From Anaerolineales bacterium (GTDB lineage Bacteria > Chloroflexota > Anaerolineae > Anaerolineales > Villigracilaceae): a DNA stretch of 64,000 nt. The notes under the pieces were generated by a model that saw only the letters and a list, made by a program, of their open reading frames with translations, was not told the origin of the DNA and made no database searches. How positions within the stretch are numbered: the first letter of the stretch is position 1; each line of letters begins with the position of its first letter. Below are positions 57,812 through 64,000 of the stretch, in pieces. The position numbers and the translations under genes are program-made. The stretch covers positions 3,348,001 through 3,412,000 of the forward strand of contig CP129482.1 of assembly GCA_030583925.1 (NCBI GenBank), in the 5' to 3' direction.

Positions 57812-58585
57812 TCAGGGTCTCGACAACTCTTCCAACATCCGCGCATGGATGCCCGGCGCCGTCGCGAGAACGGATTGCGGCGGAGAGATGTAATCCGCAT
57901 CGCCACGGATGTTGGTGACGCGCGCGCCCGCCTCTTCGCAGACCAGCCCGCCCGCCGCCACATCCCACGGGTTGAGCGAAAGTTCCCAAAACCCGTCGAA
58001 GCGCCCCGCGCCGACGTAGCACAGATCCAATGCGGCAGACCCCAACCGGCGCACGCCCTGCGTCAACTTGGAGATCCGCACAAAGTTGGAAAAATTATCC
58101 CGTTCCGTATCCCACGTATCGTACGGAAAGCCGGTCACCAGCAGGCTTTTCTGCAACTCCGAGGTCGCGGAGGCTTGCAGTCGCTTGCCGTTCAGGTACG
58201 CGCCCGCGCCGCGTTCGGCGGTAAACAGTTCATCGCGCAACGGATCGTACACCGCGCCCAGTTTCAACGTCCCGGCAGACGCGTAGGCGATGGAGACGGA
58301 AAATATCGGGATGTGATGCGCGTAATTCACCGTCCCATCCAACGGGTCAATGTACCAGACATGATCATCGTCCCCGTGGATCACACCGCTCTCCTCGGCA
58401 AGAATATGATGGCTTGGAAAATCCGAACGCACTTTTCCCAGCAGAAACGCTTCAGATTGGCGATCCACTTCGGTGACCAGATCGATCACGCCCTTATAAT
58501 CCACTTGATGTTCTTTATTGTAGCCTTCTCGCAAGATCGCGCCCGCTTGGCGCGCAAGGTCTTCAAGATACAAAAACGTCGGTTG
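57812..58585 (-). CDS. Inositol monophosphatase family protein (SuhB-like)
   Basis: 257 residues from ATG 58585 (GGAG upstream). IMPase motifs ILAEESGVIHG (metal-binding Glu), WYIDPLDGTVNYAHHIPIFS (Asp-x-Asp-Gly) and WDVAAGGLVCEEAGARVTN. Mg2+-dependent, cleaves inositol-1-phosphate or a related sugar phosphate. Immediately upstream on the same strand is a response regulator; a GCGGCGG...CCGCCGC hairpin (58611-58631) without T-run lies between. Confidence 0.92.
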   Translation of the reverse strand, partial: QPTFLYLEDLARQAGAILREGYNKEHQVDYKGVIDLVTEVDRQSEAFLLGKVRSDFPSHHILAEESGVIHGDDDHVWYIDPLDGTVNYAHHIPIFSVSIAYASAGTLKLGAVYDPLRDELFTAERGAGAYLNGKRLQASATSELQKSLLVTGFPYDTWDTERDNFSNFVRISKLTQGVRRLGSAALDLCYVGAGRFDGFWELSLNPWDVAAGGLVCEEAGARVTNIRGDADYISPPQSVLATAPGIHARMLEELSRP

Positions 58586-58643
58586 CATCGAATACTCCAT
58601 TAAATTTTTTGCGGCGGATTTTCGCCCGCCGCATGTATTCAAA

Positions 58644-59267
58644 CTACTTTCTCAAACTTTCGAGCGTTTTATAAATATCGTACAGTTCGGTCTGGATCTC
58701 ATCGCGGTCGCGCATGGACTGTTGCAACAGCGCCTCGAACGCCGCTCGCTGATCGGGCGGCAGAGTTGGCAGAAGCCGTTCCGCTCGCGCGATCTGCGAA
58801 TTTTTGTGGCGCAGTTTATTTTCGAGCCTCGTGCGGTAACCTTGATAGAACCGTTCCATATCGAGCGGTTGAGGCTGGGTAAACGGCTGTTGCGTGACCA
58901 GCTCGGCGACCGTCAACAGAAAATCCTCGGTATCAATCGGTTTTTCGATGAAGCGCGAAGCGCCGAGGCTCAGGGCAAAATCTTTATCTTCCGGCGTAAC
59001 GTAGGTGGCGGACAAAAATACAACCGGAATGGCGCGTGTCTCGGGGTTGAGCCTCAACTTCTGCACGAACGCATATCCATCTAGTTTGGGCATCAAAATA
59101 TCGGTGATGATGAGCGCGGGTTTCTGCCGCGCCACCACTTCAAGCGCCTCCTCCCCATTGCGCGCGGTGATCACCGCGTAGCCTTTGAAGCGCAGGGTCA
59201 CTTCGAGCAGTTCCAGCACATTGGGAACATCTTCGACGATCAGAACAGGTCCATACATGACACTCAT
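58644..59267 (-). CDS. Response regulator with receiver domain and helical C-terminus
   Basis: 207 residues. Receiver domain 5-125: VLIVEDVPNVLELLEV, phospho-acceptor Asp in ALIITDILMPKLDGYAF, LSATYVTPEDKDFAL and Lys in SRFIEKPIDTEDF. The C-terminal 80 residues are helical (NKLRHKNSQIARAERLLPTL) and contain no DNA-binding or enzymatic motif, so it is probably a single-domain type regulator or phosphate relay. No kinase adjacent; the three kinases of the window are possible partners. Confidence 0.88.
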   Translation of the reverse strand: MSVMYGPVLIVEDVPNVLELLEVTLRFKGYAVITARNGEEALEVVARQKPALIITDILMPKLDGYAFVQKLRLNPETRAIPVVFLSATYVTPEDKDFALSLGASRFIEKPIDTEDFLLTVAELVTQQPFTQPQPLDMERFYQGYRTRLENKLRHKNSQIARAERLLPTLPPDQRAAFEALLQQSMRDRDEIQTELYDIYKTLESLRK

Positions 59268-59399
59268 GGGCTGATTTTACCGTACACAACGGACGGAAAA
59301 ACCCGCCTCCTCCTTTGACATGAAATTGCTACCGTTTCCTACGCGGACTCCACGCCCGCGAAGTAGCGCAAGATAATATCTTGCGCAACGTCAGACAGA

Positions 59400-60299
59400 T
59401 CATTCCCTCCACACGCGCGCGCCGAGGGCAGAAGCGGCAAATTCTACGGCGAGCTGGGCGGTATGATTTTTCTCGTCGAGGATCGGGTTCACCTCCACAA
59501 TATCCATGCCGACCAGTTTACCGGTCTCTGCGATGACCTCGCACGCCAGATGCGCTTCGCGATAGGTCAGCCCGCCCGGCACAGGTGTGCCGACGCCCGG
59601 CGCAAGACGCGGGTCGAGCGCATCGAGATCCATCGAAAGGTAAATTCCATCCGCGTCGCGGCTGACGCGTTCGATGGCTCGCTCCAACGCGGCTAACATG
59701 CCCATACGGTCGATCTGTTCCATGCTCAACACCAGCACATCGGCTTTGCGCAGATTGTTCTTTTCATCGGAGTCGAGGTCACGCGCCCCAAGAATGGCGA
59801 CCCGGCTGGGGTCCACGACCGGAGGCGTTTCATCCCACAGCGCGGTTAAGCGCGGGTCGCCGAGTCCGCACAAAGCGGCGAGAGGCATCCCGTGGATATT
59901 TCCCGATGGGGTTGTTTCGTGCGTGTTGAAATCGGCGTGCGCGTCGAGCCAGATAACGCCGACGCGTTTTTGTTTTGCCGCGCCGCGCACCGAACCGATG
60001 GCAAGACTGTGGTCGCCGCCCAACACCAGCGGAAACCGCCCGCCTTGAACGGACGTGGCAACCGAACCCGCTACGCGCCTGCTCATCGGCACGATGCAAT
60101 CAATGTATTTGAGTTTCGGGTCGGTGATCGCGCAGGTTTCCAAAATCGGGACTTCGATGTTGCCTTTGTCTTCGACGGCATGACCCAAACCTTCTAATCT
60201 GTCCCGCAAGCCCGAATATCGGATCGCGCTGGGACCCATATCCACGCCGCGCCGATTCTGACCGAGATCCATAGGCACACCGATGATGTCTATTTGCAT
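59400..60299 (-). CDS. rocF: Arginase
   Basis: 299 residues, normal length. Mn2+-binding motifs GGDHSLAIGSV, DAHADFNTHETTPSGNIHGM and SMDLDALDP; EVNPILDEKNHTAQL near the C-terminus. NHETTPSGNIHG and the substrate loop favour arginase over agmatinase or formimidoylglutamase. Converts arginine to ornithine and urea. Monocistronic or co-transcribed with the GGDEF gene 32 nt upstream. Confidence 0.93.
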   Translation of the reverse strand: MQIDIIGVPMDLGQNRRGVDMGPSAIRYSGLRDRLEGLGHAVEDKGNIEVPILETCAITDPKLKYIDCIVPMSRRVAGSVATSVQGGRFPLVLGGDHSLAIGSVRGAAKQKRVGVIWLDAHADFNTHETTPSGNIHGMPLAALCGLGDPRLTALWDETPPVVDPSRVAILGARDLDSDEKNNLRKADVLVLSMEQIDRMGMLAALERAIERVSRDADGIYLSMDLDALDPRLAPGVGTPVPGGLTYREAHLACEVIAETGKLVGMDIVEVNPILDEKNHTAQLAVEFAASALGARVWRE

Positions 60300-60331
60300 T
60301 GGTTACTCCTAATTTGATTTACCGCGAAAAC

Positions 60332-61942
60332 TTACATGCCATGCATTATCACTTTGTTTTTGCCGGCATCCTTCGCGCGATATAGCGCCCGGTCTGCGGC
60401 TTGCAACGCCGCTTCGTCTGTGGCGCCATGTTCGGGGTACGAAGCAACGCCCGCCGAAAAGGTGGCAAATAAGTTCATGCCTTCGTATTCGATGGGGTTC
60501 TCCGCAAATTCCTGACGCCACATTTCGGCGCGTTCGTACGCCGCCTCCAGCGTTGCTCCGGGCATGAGGATGACAAACTCCTCGCCGCCGAAACGACAGA
60601 CCACGTCGCCTTTGCGCGTATGATGGACAAGGAATGCGGCGATCTTTTGCAGAACCACGTCTCCGCATTTATGGCCGTGTCTATCGTTGAACTTTTTGAA
60701 ATCGTCCACATCCATGATAACTACCGAGAACGGAGTGTTATCGCGCTGCGCGCGCGCGACCTCCAGCGTGAGAAACTCAGCCATGTAGCGGCGGTTATAC
60801 ACGTCCGTCAGCGGATCGCGAATCGCCTGCTCCTGCAATTCCTCGCGCAGTTTGTTAATCTCATTGAGTTGATGCGTGAGGGTCTCGTTGGCGAATTTCA
60901 GATCGTTCTCCAACCATTTATGTTCGGTAATATCATGCGCGACGATCACCCGCCCTTCTAATCGCTTCGTCGAATTGTACAAGGCGGTCACCACCACTTC
61001 AAGTGTGCGCGGCGGGTTGCCCGGAATTTGGATCTCTTGGTGCGTCTCATTGTCAGTCAGGAAGCATTGCAGAAGTTGGGGCCACTCGCGGAACACTTCC
61101 AACGGGTCGTGACCGATGATCTGGTCTACATCTTTACCCAAGACCCGTTGAGCGATCGAGTTTGCGTCCACCACAATGTCGCGCGCATCCACGACGAAGA
61201 CCATCTCAGGGATATGTTCCAGCACGGTGTGACGCGCCAAAGGGATGAGGTCGAAGATGCGAAAGCCGAACACACTGACGGCGATCAGAGCGGCGGAAAA
61301 GGTAAACGTGATCGGCGTCAAATCCACTTGAAGAGATGTCCGGGGAACGATCTGATAGATAACGTTCGCCAGAATAGGAACCAACACCGCGACGATCAAA
61401 ACGTACATTTGCCGCCGGTGGACATTCCGATATTGGATCGCGCGGCGCAGGAGCAACCCCATCGCGGCGAAGTTGAAAACATAGGCTTGAATCAATGCCG
61501 CCGGATACCACAGTCCGCGCTCGATGATGAGAGGTCCTCCATTTTCAGCCACAGGACGGATCGATGCATAGTAAAGAGAGAACCAACGATCCGAGAATAT
61601 CAGCGCGAGCGAAATCGCAGGAATGACGAACAGCAGGGCGACCGTAAACACGTTCAGCCAGCGATCCAGCCTCGTATATCGCACAGTAAATATGAGCCAG
61701 AGCGACGGAACGGTGAGAATGCCGATATTTTCAATGCGAAGCCAATCTTTTTTTTCTTCTAACGAAGGCGAGAGGGTAATCATAGCGTACCCAAAACTCC
61801 AGACGGCAAGCATGATGAGAGTCAGGGTAAGGGCGCGCAATCCCGGCACAGTGGCGCGGCGCGCCAAAAACGCGGCAACAGCCAATGCCGCCACCGCATT
61901 CAGCAACAATATCAAGATGAAGATGATCCACTCAAAAGACAA
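60332..61942 (-). CDS. Seven-TM - PAS - GGDEF diguanylate cyclase
   Basis: 536 residues. Seven N-terminal hydrophobic segments (about 1-215), of the 7TM histidine-kinase sensor type, PAS about 225-340 (HIPEMVFVVDARDIVVDANS), coiled region, GGDEF about 365-536 with RDPLTDVYNRRYMAEFL and FGGEEFVILMPG. The GGEEF site and the inhibitory RxxD (RKGD, five residues upstream of the motif) are intact, so it should make c-di-GMP with product inhibition. Membrane signal transducer. Confidence 0.92.
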   Translation of the reverse strand: MSFEWIIFILILLLNAVAALAVAAFLARRATVPGLRALTLTLIMLAVWSFGYAMITLSPSLEEKKDWLRIENIGILTVPSLWLIFTVRYTRLDRWLNVFTVALLFVIPAISLALIFSDRWFSLYYASIRPVAENGGPLIIERGLWYPAALIQAYVFNFAAMGLLLRRAIQYRNVHRRQMYVLIVAVLVPILANVIYQIVPRTSLQVDLTPITFTFSAALIAVSVFGFRIFDLIPLARHTVLEHIPEMVFVVDARDIVVDANSIAQRVLGKDVDQIIGHDPLEVFREWPQLLQCFLTDNETHQEIQIPGNPPRTLEVVVTALYNSTKRLEGRVIVAHDITEHKWLENDLKFANETLTHQLNEINKLREELQEQAIRDPLTDVYNRRYMAEFLTLEVARAQRDNTPFSVVIMDVDDFKKFNDRHGHKCGDVVLQKIAAFLVHHTRKGDVVCRFGGEEFVILMPGATLEAAYERAEMWRQEFAENPIEYEGMNLFATFSAGVASYPEHGATDEAALQAADRALYRAKDAGKNKVIMHGM

Positions 61943-61964
61943 AGAAAACCACCCGGCTTGAGAT

Positions 61965-61986
61965 AAAAAAGACGGGTTTCCCCGTC
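61965..61986 (-). terminator. Terminator of hutI
   Basis: Minus strand GACGGG-GAAA-CCCGTC then TTTTTT, starting 10 nt after the hutI stop. Confidence 0.8.
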
Positions 61987-61995
61987 ATTTTTGCG

Positions 61996-63270
61996 TTAAG
62001 CGGTTCTATAATACCCCACATCCACCGAATATGTCCTTCCACGTTTGATAACTTGGCGGACCAAATTTGTCCCGTAGCGATAACCCAAGTGACGATAATC
62101 CGGGACGGAGAGAATCAGCATATCCGCCTGTTTGCCGACTTCGATGGAACCGATCAAATCGGACCTTCGGACTGCATACGCGGCGTTGACCGTCGCGGCG
62201 GCGATGGCTTGCGCCGGGGTGATTCGCATTGCTCGGCACGCCAGCGCGATGATAAATTGCATCGATTCATTCCACGTGGTGCCCGGGTTGCAATCGGTGG
62301 CGAGCGCGAAGTACGCGTCGGCGGCGATTAACTTTTGGGCAGGGGTGTAATGATTTTCGGCGAGACCGAACGGTGTGCCGGGGAGCGACACAGCCACCGT
62401 CTCCGATTTTGCCAACGCGGCAATGTCCGCATCGGATGTGACAACCAAATGATCTGCGGACGCCGCGCCCAACTCCGCCGCGAGCGCGGCTCCGCCGAGA
62501 TTGTCGAACTCGTCGGCGTGGATCTTGATGGGGAATCCCAGCGACCCAGCCGAACTCAGGATCAGACGCGATTGGTTTAAGTCGAAGGCTTTGGTTTCGC
62601 AGAACACATCCACAAACGGGAGCGGATGGCGCGGCGCGTGAGTCCCCCACCATTCTTTGAGCATCGGCAGCATCGTCTCGCAGACGAGATCGGTGTAGCC
62701 TTGCGGGTCGTCTTTGTATTCGGGCGCGATGGCGTGCGCGCCGAGGAACGTGATGGCGAGGTCGAGCGGACCTTCATCGTCGAGCGCGAGCAGGGCTTTG
62801 AGCAGGCGCAGTTCGGTCGCGGTTTGCAGTCCGTAGCCCGTCTTCGCTTCGACGGTGGTTGTGCCGTGCGCGAACATACGCAGGAGACGCGCGCGCGTCT
62901 GCGCGATCAACGCTTCGATGGAAGCCACCCGCGTCGCGCGGACCGTGGAGAGGATGCCGCCACCTTCAGCCAGAATCTCCAAGTAAGGCTTGCCCGCCAT
63001 CTTCATCTCGAATTCGTTGGCGCGGTCGCCGCCCCAAATGACGTGCGTGTGCGGGTCCACGAAGCCGGGCATCAGCACGCATCCGCTCGCGTCGAGAGTC
63101 GGTTCGTCGGGATAGGCGGCTTTCATTTCGGCTGTCGTTCCAACCGCGACTATTTTTTCATCGCGCACCACAACCGCGCCATCCTCGATGATGCCGAGGT
63201 TGCCGAGGCTTCGTCCGCGTTGCGGTCCGCCTTGCAGGGTGAGGAGTTGGGAGGAGGAGTGGATGAGCAT
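61996..63270 (-). CDS. hutI: Imidazolonepropionase
   Basis: 424 residues from ATG 63270; the frame extends to 63351 but that part overlaps the promoter. Amidohydrolase fold: VDPHTHVIWGGDRANEFEM (HxH metal motif near residue 74), GYGLQTATELRLLKAL, HADEFDNLGGAALAAELG and ATDCNPGTTWNES. Hydrolyses imidazolone-5-propionate to formiminoglutamate in histidine degradation. Other hut genes are not in the window. Confidence 0.93.
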   Translation of the reverse strand: MLIHSSSQLLTLQGGPQRGRSLGNLGIIEDGAVVVRDEKIVAVGTTAEMKAAYPDEPTLDASGCVLMPGFVDPHTHVIWGGDRANEFEMKMAGKPYLEILAEGGGILSTVRATRVASIEALIAQTRARLLRMFAHGTTTVEAKTGYGLQTATELRLLKALLALDDEGPLDLAITFLGAHAIAPEYKDDPQGYTDLVCETMLPMLKEWWGTHAPRHPLPFVDVFCETKAFDLNQSRLILSSAGSLGFPIKIHADEFDNLGGAALAAELGAASADHLVVTSDADIAALAKSETVAVSLPGTPFGLAENHYTPAQKLIAADAYFALATDCNPGTTWNESMQFIIALACRAMRITPAQAIAAATVNAAYAVRRSDLIGSIEVGKQADMLILSVPDYRHLGYRYGTNLVRQVIKRGRTYSVDVGYYRTA

Positions 63271-63298
63271 GAGAAAACCAGAGAATAGAGATTGGAGA

Positions 63299-63327
63299 AT
63301 TATAGATCGGCTGGTGGGGTTATTTAA
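63299..63327 (-). promoter_or_regulatory. hutI: Promoter of hutI
   Basis: Minus strand -35 TTAAAT (63322-63327), 17-bp spacer, -10 TATAAT (63299-63304); short leader of about 22 nt. Confidence 0.55.
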
Positions 63328-63357
63328 CCACAGATGTTTCCCGCCTGGCAACTAAAG

Positions 63358-63363
63358 TATAAT
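63358..63363 (+). promoter_or_regulatory. -10 box of the BrnT gene
   Basis: TATAAT, 16 nt before the ATG at 63380, with AGGAG between. -35 not clear. Confidence 0.5.
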
Positions 63364-63379
63364 TGTGCCAGGAGCCAGC

Positions 63380-63661
63380 ATGAAACCCAATTTCGAGTGG
63401 GATCCTGAGAAGGCACAAAGGAATATTCGTAAACACGATGTTGGCTTTGAGGAAGCAGTTTCTGTTTTCGATGACCCAATGTTCATCACTGTATTTGATG
63501 AAGAACATTCAGACGATGAAGAACGTTACATCACAATTGGTTTGTCAAACAAAAACAGACTTCTGTTGGTGGCGCACACCGAACGAGATGACCGCATTCG
63601 TATGATCAGCGCAAGAAAGGCGACAAAAAATGAAGAAAAATTCTATGAAGAAACGAGATGA
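63380..63661 (+). CDS. brnT: BrnT-family toxin
   Basis: 93 residues from ATG 63380 (AGGAG 7 nt upstream). BrnT pattern: FEWDPEKAQRNIRKHDVGFE at the start, AVSVFDDPMFITVFDEEHSD, ERYITIGLSNKNRLLLVAHT and RIRMISARKATKNEEKFYEE. RelE-like ribonuclease fold. Overlaps the following gene by 32 bases. Confidence 0.9.
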   Translation: MKPNFEWDPEKAQRNIRKHDVGFEEAVSVFDDPMFITVFDEEHSDDEERYITIGLSNKNRLLLVAHTERDDRIRMISARKATKNEEKFYEETR

Positions 63662-63869
63662 TTACGAATTACGAGAGGAATACGACCTCTCGAAAATGAT
63701 CGTTTTACCCAAAGGCCGTTTTGATCCAAAGCGCAGGCTCGGAACGAATGTCGTCGTCCTCGAACCAGAAATTGCAAAGGCATTTCCAAGCGATGAGGCT
63801 GTCAATGAAGCCTTGCGGTTACTTTTGAGGGCGGCAAAAATTCCACAGGAAACAACAGCCACCCGCTAA
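63630..63869 (+). CDS. BrnA-like antitoxin
   Basis: 79 residues (ATG 63630; a second ATG at 63645). N-terminus MKKNSMKKRDDYELREEYDL, middle GRFDPKRRLGTNVVVLEPE, then a helical C-terminus ending in VNEALRLLLRAAKI, consistent with a ribbon-helix-helix antitoxin. Pair overlap and order (toxin first) are those of brnTA loci. Confidence 0.8.
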   Translation: MKKNSMKKRDDYELREEYDLSKMIVLPKGRFDPKRRLGTNVVVLEPEIAKAFPSDEAVNEALRLLLRAAKIPQETTATR

Positions 63870-63881
63870 AAATTGACGCAC

Positions 63882-63915
63882 AAAAAATCCCCGTTTGAAA
63901 GAACGGGGATTTTTT
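63882..63915. terminator. Bidirectional terminator after brnTA-like genes
   Basis: AAAAAATCCCCGTT-TGAAAG-AACGGGGATTTTTT; serves the plus-strand pair and the minus-strand gene ending at 63923. Confidence 0.9.
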
Positions 63916-63922
63916 GTTCTTC

Positions 63923-64000
63923 TTAGAAAAATTCCTTCCACATCTCTTCCGTCAAACCACGCGCTTGGGCACTTTTGCTGATCTGACGCATTACGTCTTC
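63923..64000 (-). CDS. C-terminal end of a minus-strand gene, cut by the window edge
   Basis: The frame is open from the right edge to TAA at 63923-63925. The last 25 residues are helical and end with ...GLTEEMWKEFF. The pattern A(Q/R)ARGLTEE resembles C-termini of small AbrB/CopG-type antitoxins (partner of PIN toxins), but this is a weak hint. Terminator at 63882-63915 follows. Confidence 0.5.
   Translation of the reverse strand, partial: EDVMRQISKSAQARGLTEEMWKEFF

Noticed and set aside
58611..58631. Terminator between response regulator and inositol monophosphatase genes
   Set aside because: The GCGGCGG/CCGCCGC hairpin is followed by A-run rather than T-run in the direction of transcription.

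Overview
The window is a typical chromosomal stretch from a bacterium that I place by inference in the Chloroflexota, class Anaerolineae. The grounds are the gene repertoire, an infB-type gene without the long N-terminal extension, many 7-bp tandem repeats and GC-rich palindromes between and inside genes, and several apparently leaderless genes. No rRNA, prophage, CRISPR array or transposase was seen. Two tRNA genes are present, tRNA-Lys(UUU) and tRNA-Arg(GCG).

Layout. 1-5.7 kb: a YbhF/YbhG/YbhR-like ABC export operon with its TetR regulator, interrupted by a four-helix-bundle gene. 5.8-9.3 kb: MFS transporter, M24 peptidase and NHL beta-propeller. 9.3-11.5 kb: a double-domain ThyX and a DUF457 membrane protein. 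11.6-19.1 kb: the minus-strand operon nusA-ylxR-infB-rbfA-nrnA-truB-ribF, with a candidate attenuator in its leader. 19.2-23.9 kb: methyltransferases, DinB, a GT2 and an ArnT-like membrane glycosyltransferase. 24.2-25.4 kb: a yybP-ykoY (Mn2+) riboswitch followed by a TerC-family protein. 25.4-29.3 kb: gtrA, GT39 and a YHYH lipoprotein; the last two share a Cys-rich module. 29.5-41.4 kb: three sensor kinases, ssb, DUF3467, a bacterial translin homologue, a SulP-STAS-cNMP fusion, asparaginase and a degenerate MBL protein. 41.5-46.2 kb: HAD phosphatase, small membrane proteins, a DUF4258 pair, enoyl-CoA hydratase, an AAC(3)-fold acetyltransferase and a VapBC-like pair. 46.2-50.2 kb: dnaE. 50.3-52.4 kb: tRNA-Lys with an array of four copies of its own 3' end plus terminators, thioredoxin, surE and tRNA-Arg. 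52.4-57.7 kb: an HD-GYP protein, then a 3.2-kb STAND-TPR-SARP regulator followed by two small genes. 57.8-64 kb: inositol monophosphatase, response regulator, arginase, GGDEF protein, hutI and a BrnT/BrnA-like pair.

Best candidates for something undescribed: (i) at 54.0-57.7 kb, a 40-residue peptide made of three 11-residue repeats (SPSDGGVGGRR), whose DNA copies differ almost only at synonymous sites, next to an NHLP/Os1348-like small protein and behind a giant SARP-type regulator; (ii) at 50.3-50.7 kb, an rtT-like tandem array of tRNA-Lys 3' ends each with its own terminator; (iii) palindromic and heptameric repeats inserted in frame in an ABC ATPase, DnaE and ThyX; (iv) a recurring TANAAT-6/7 nt-start codon arrangement implying leaderless mRNAs.
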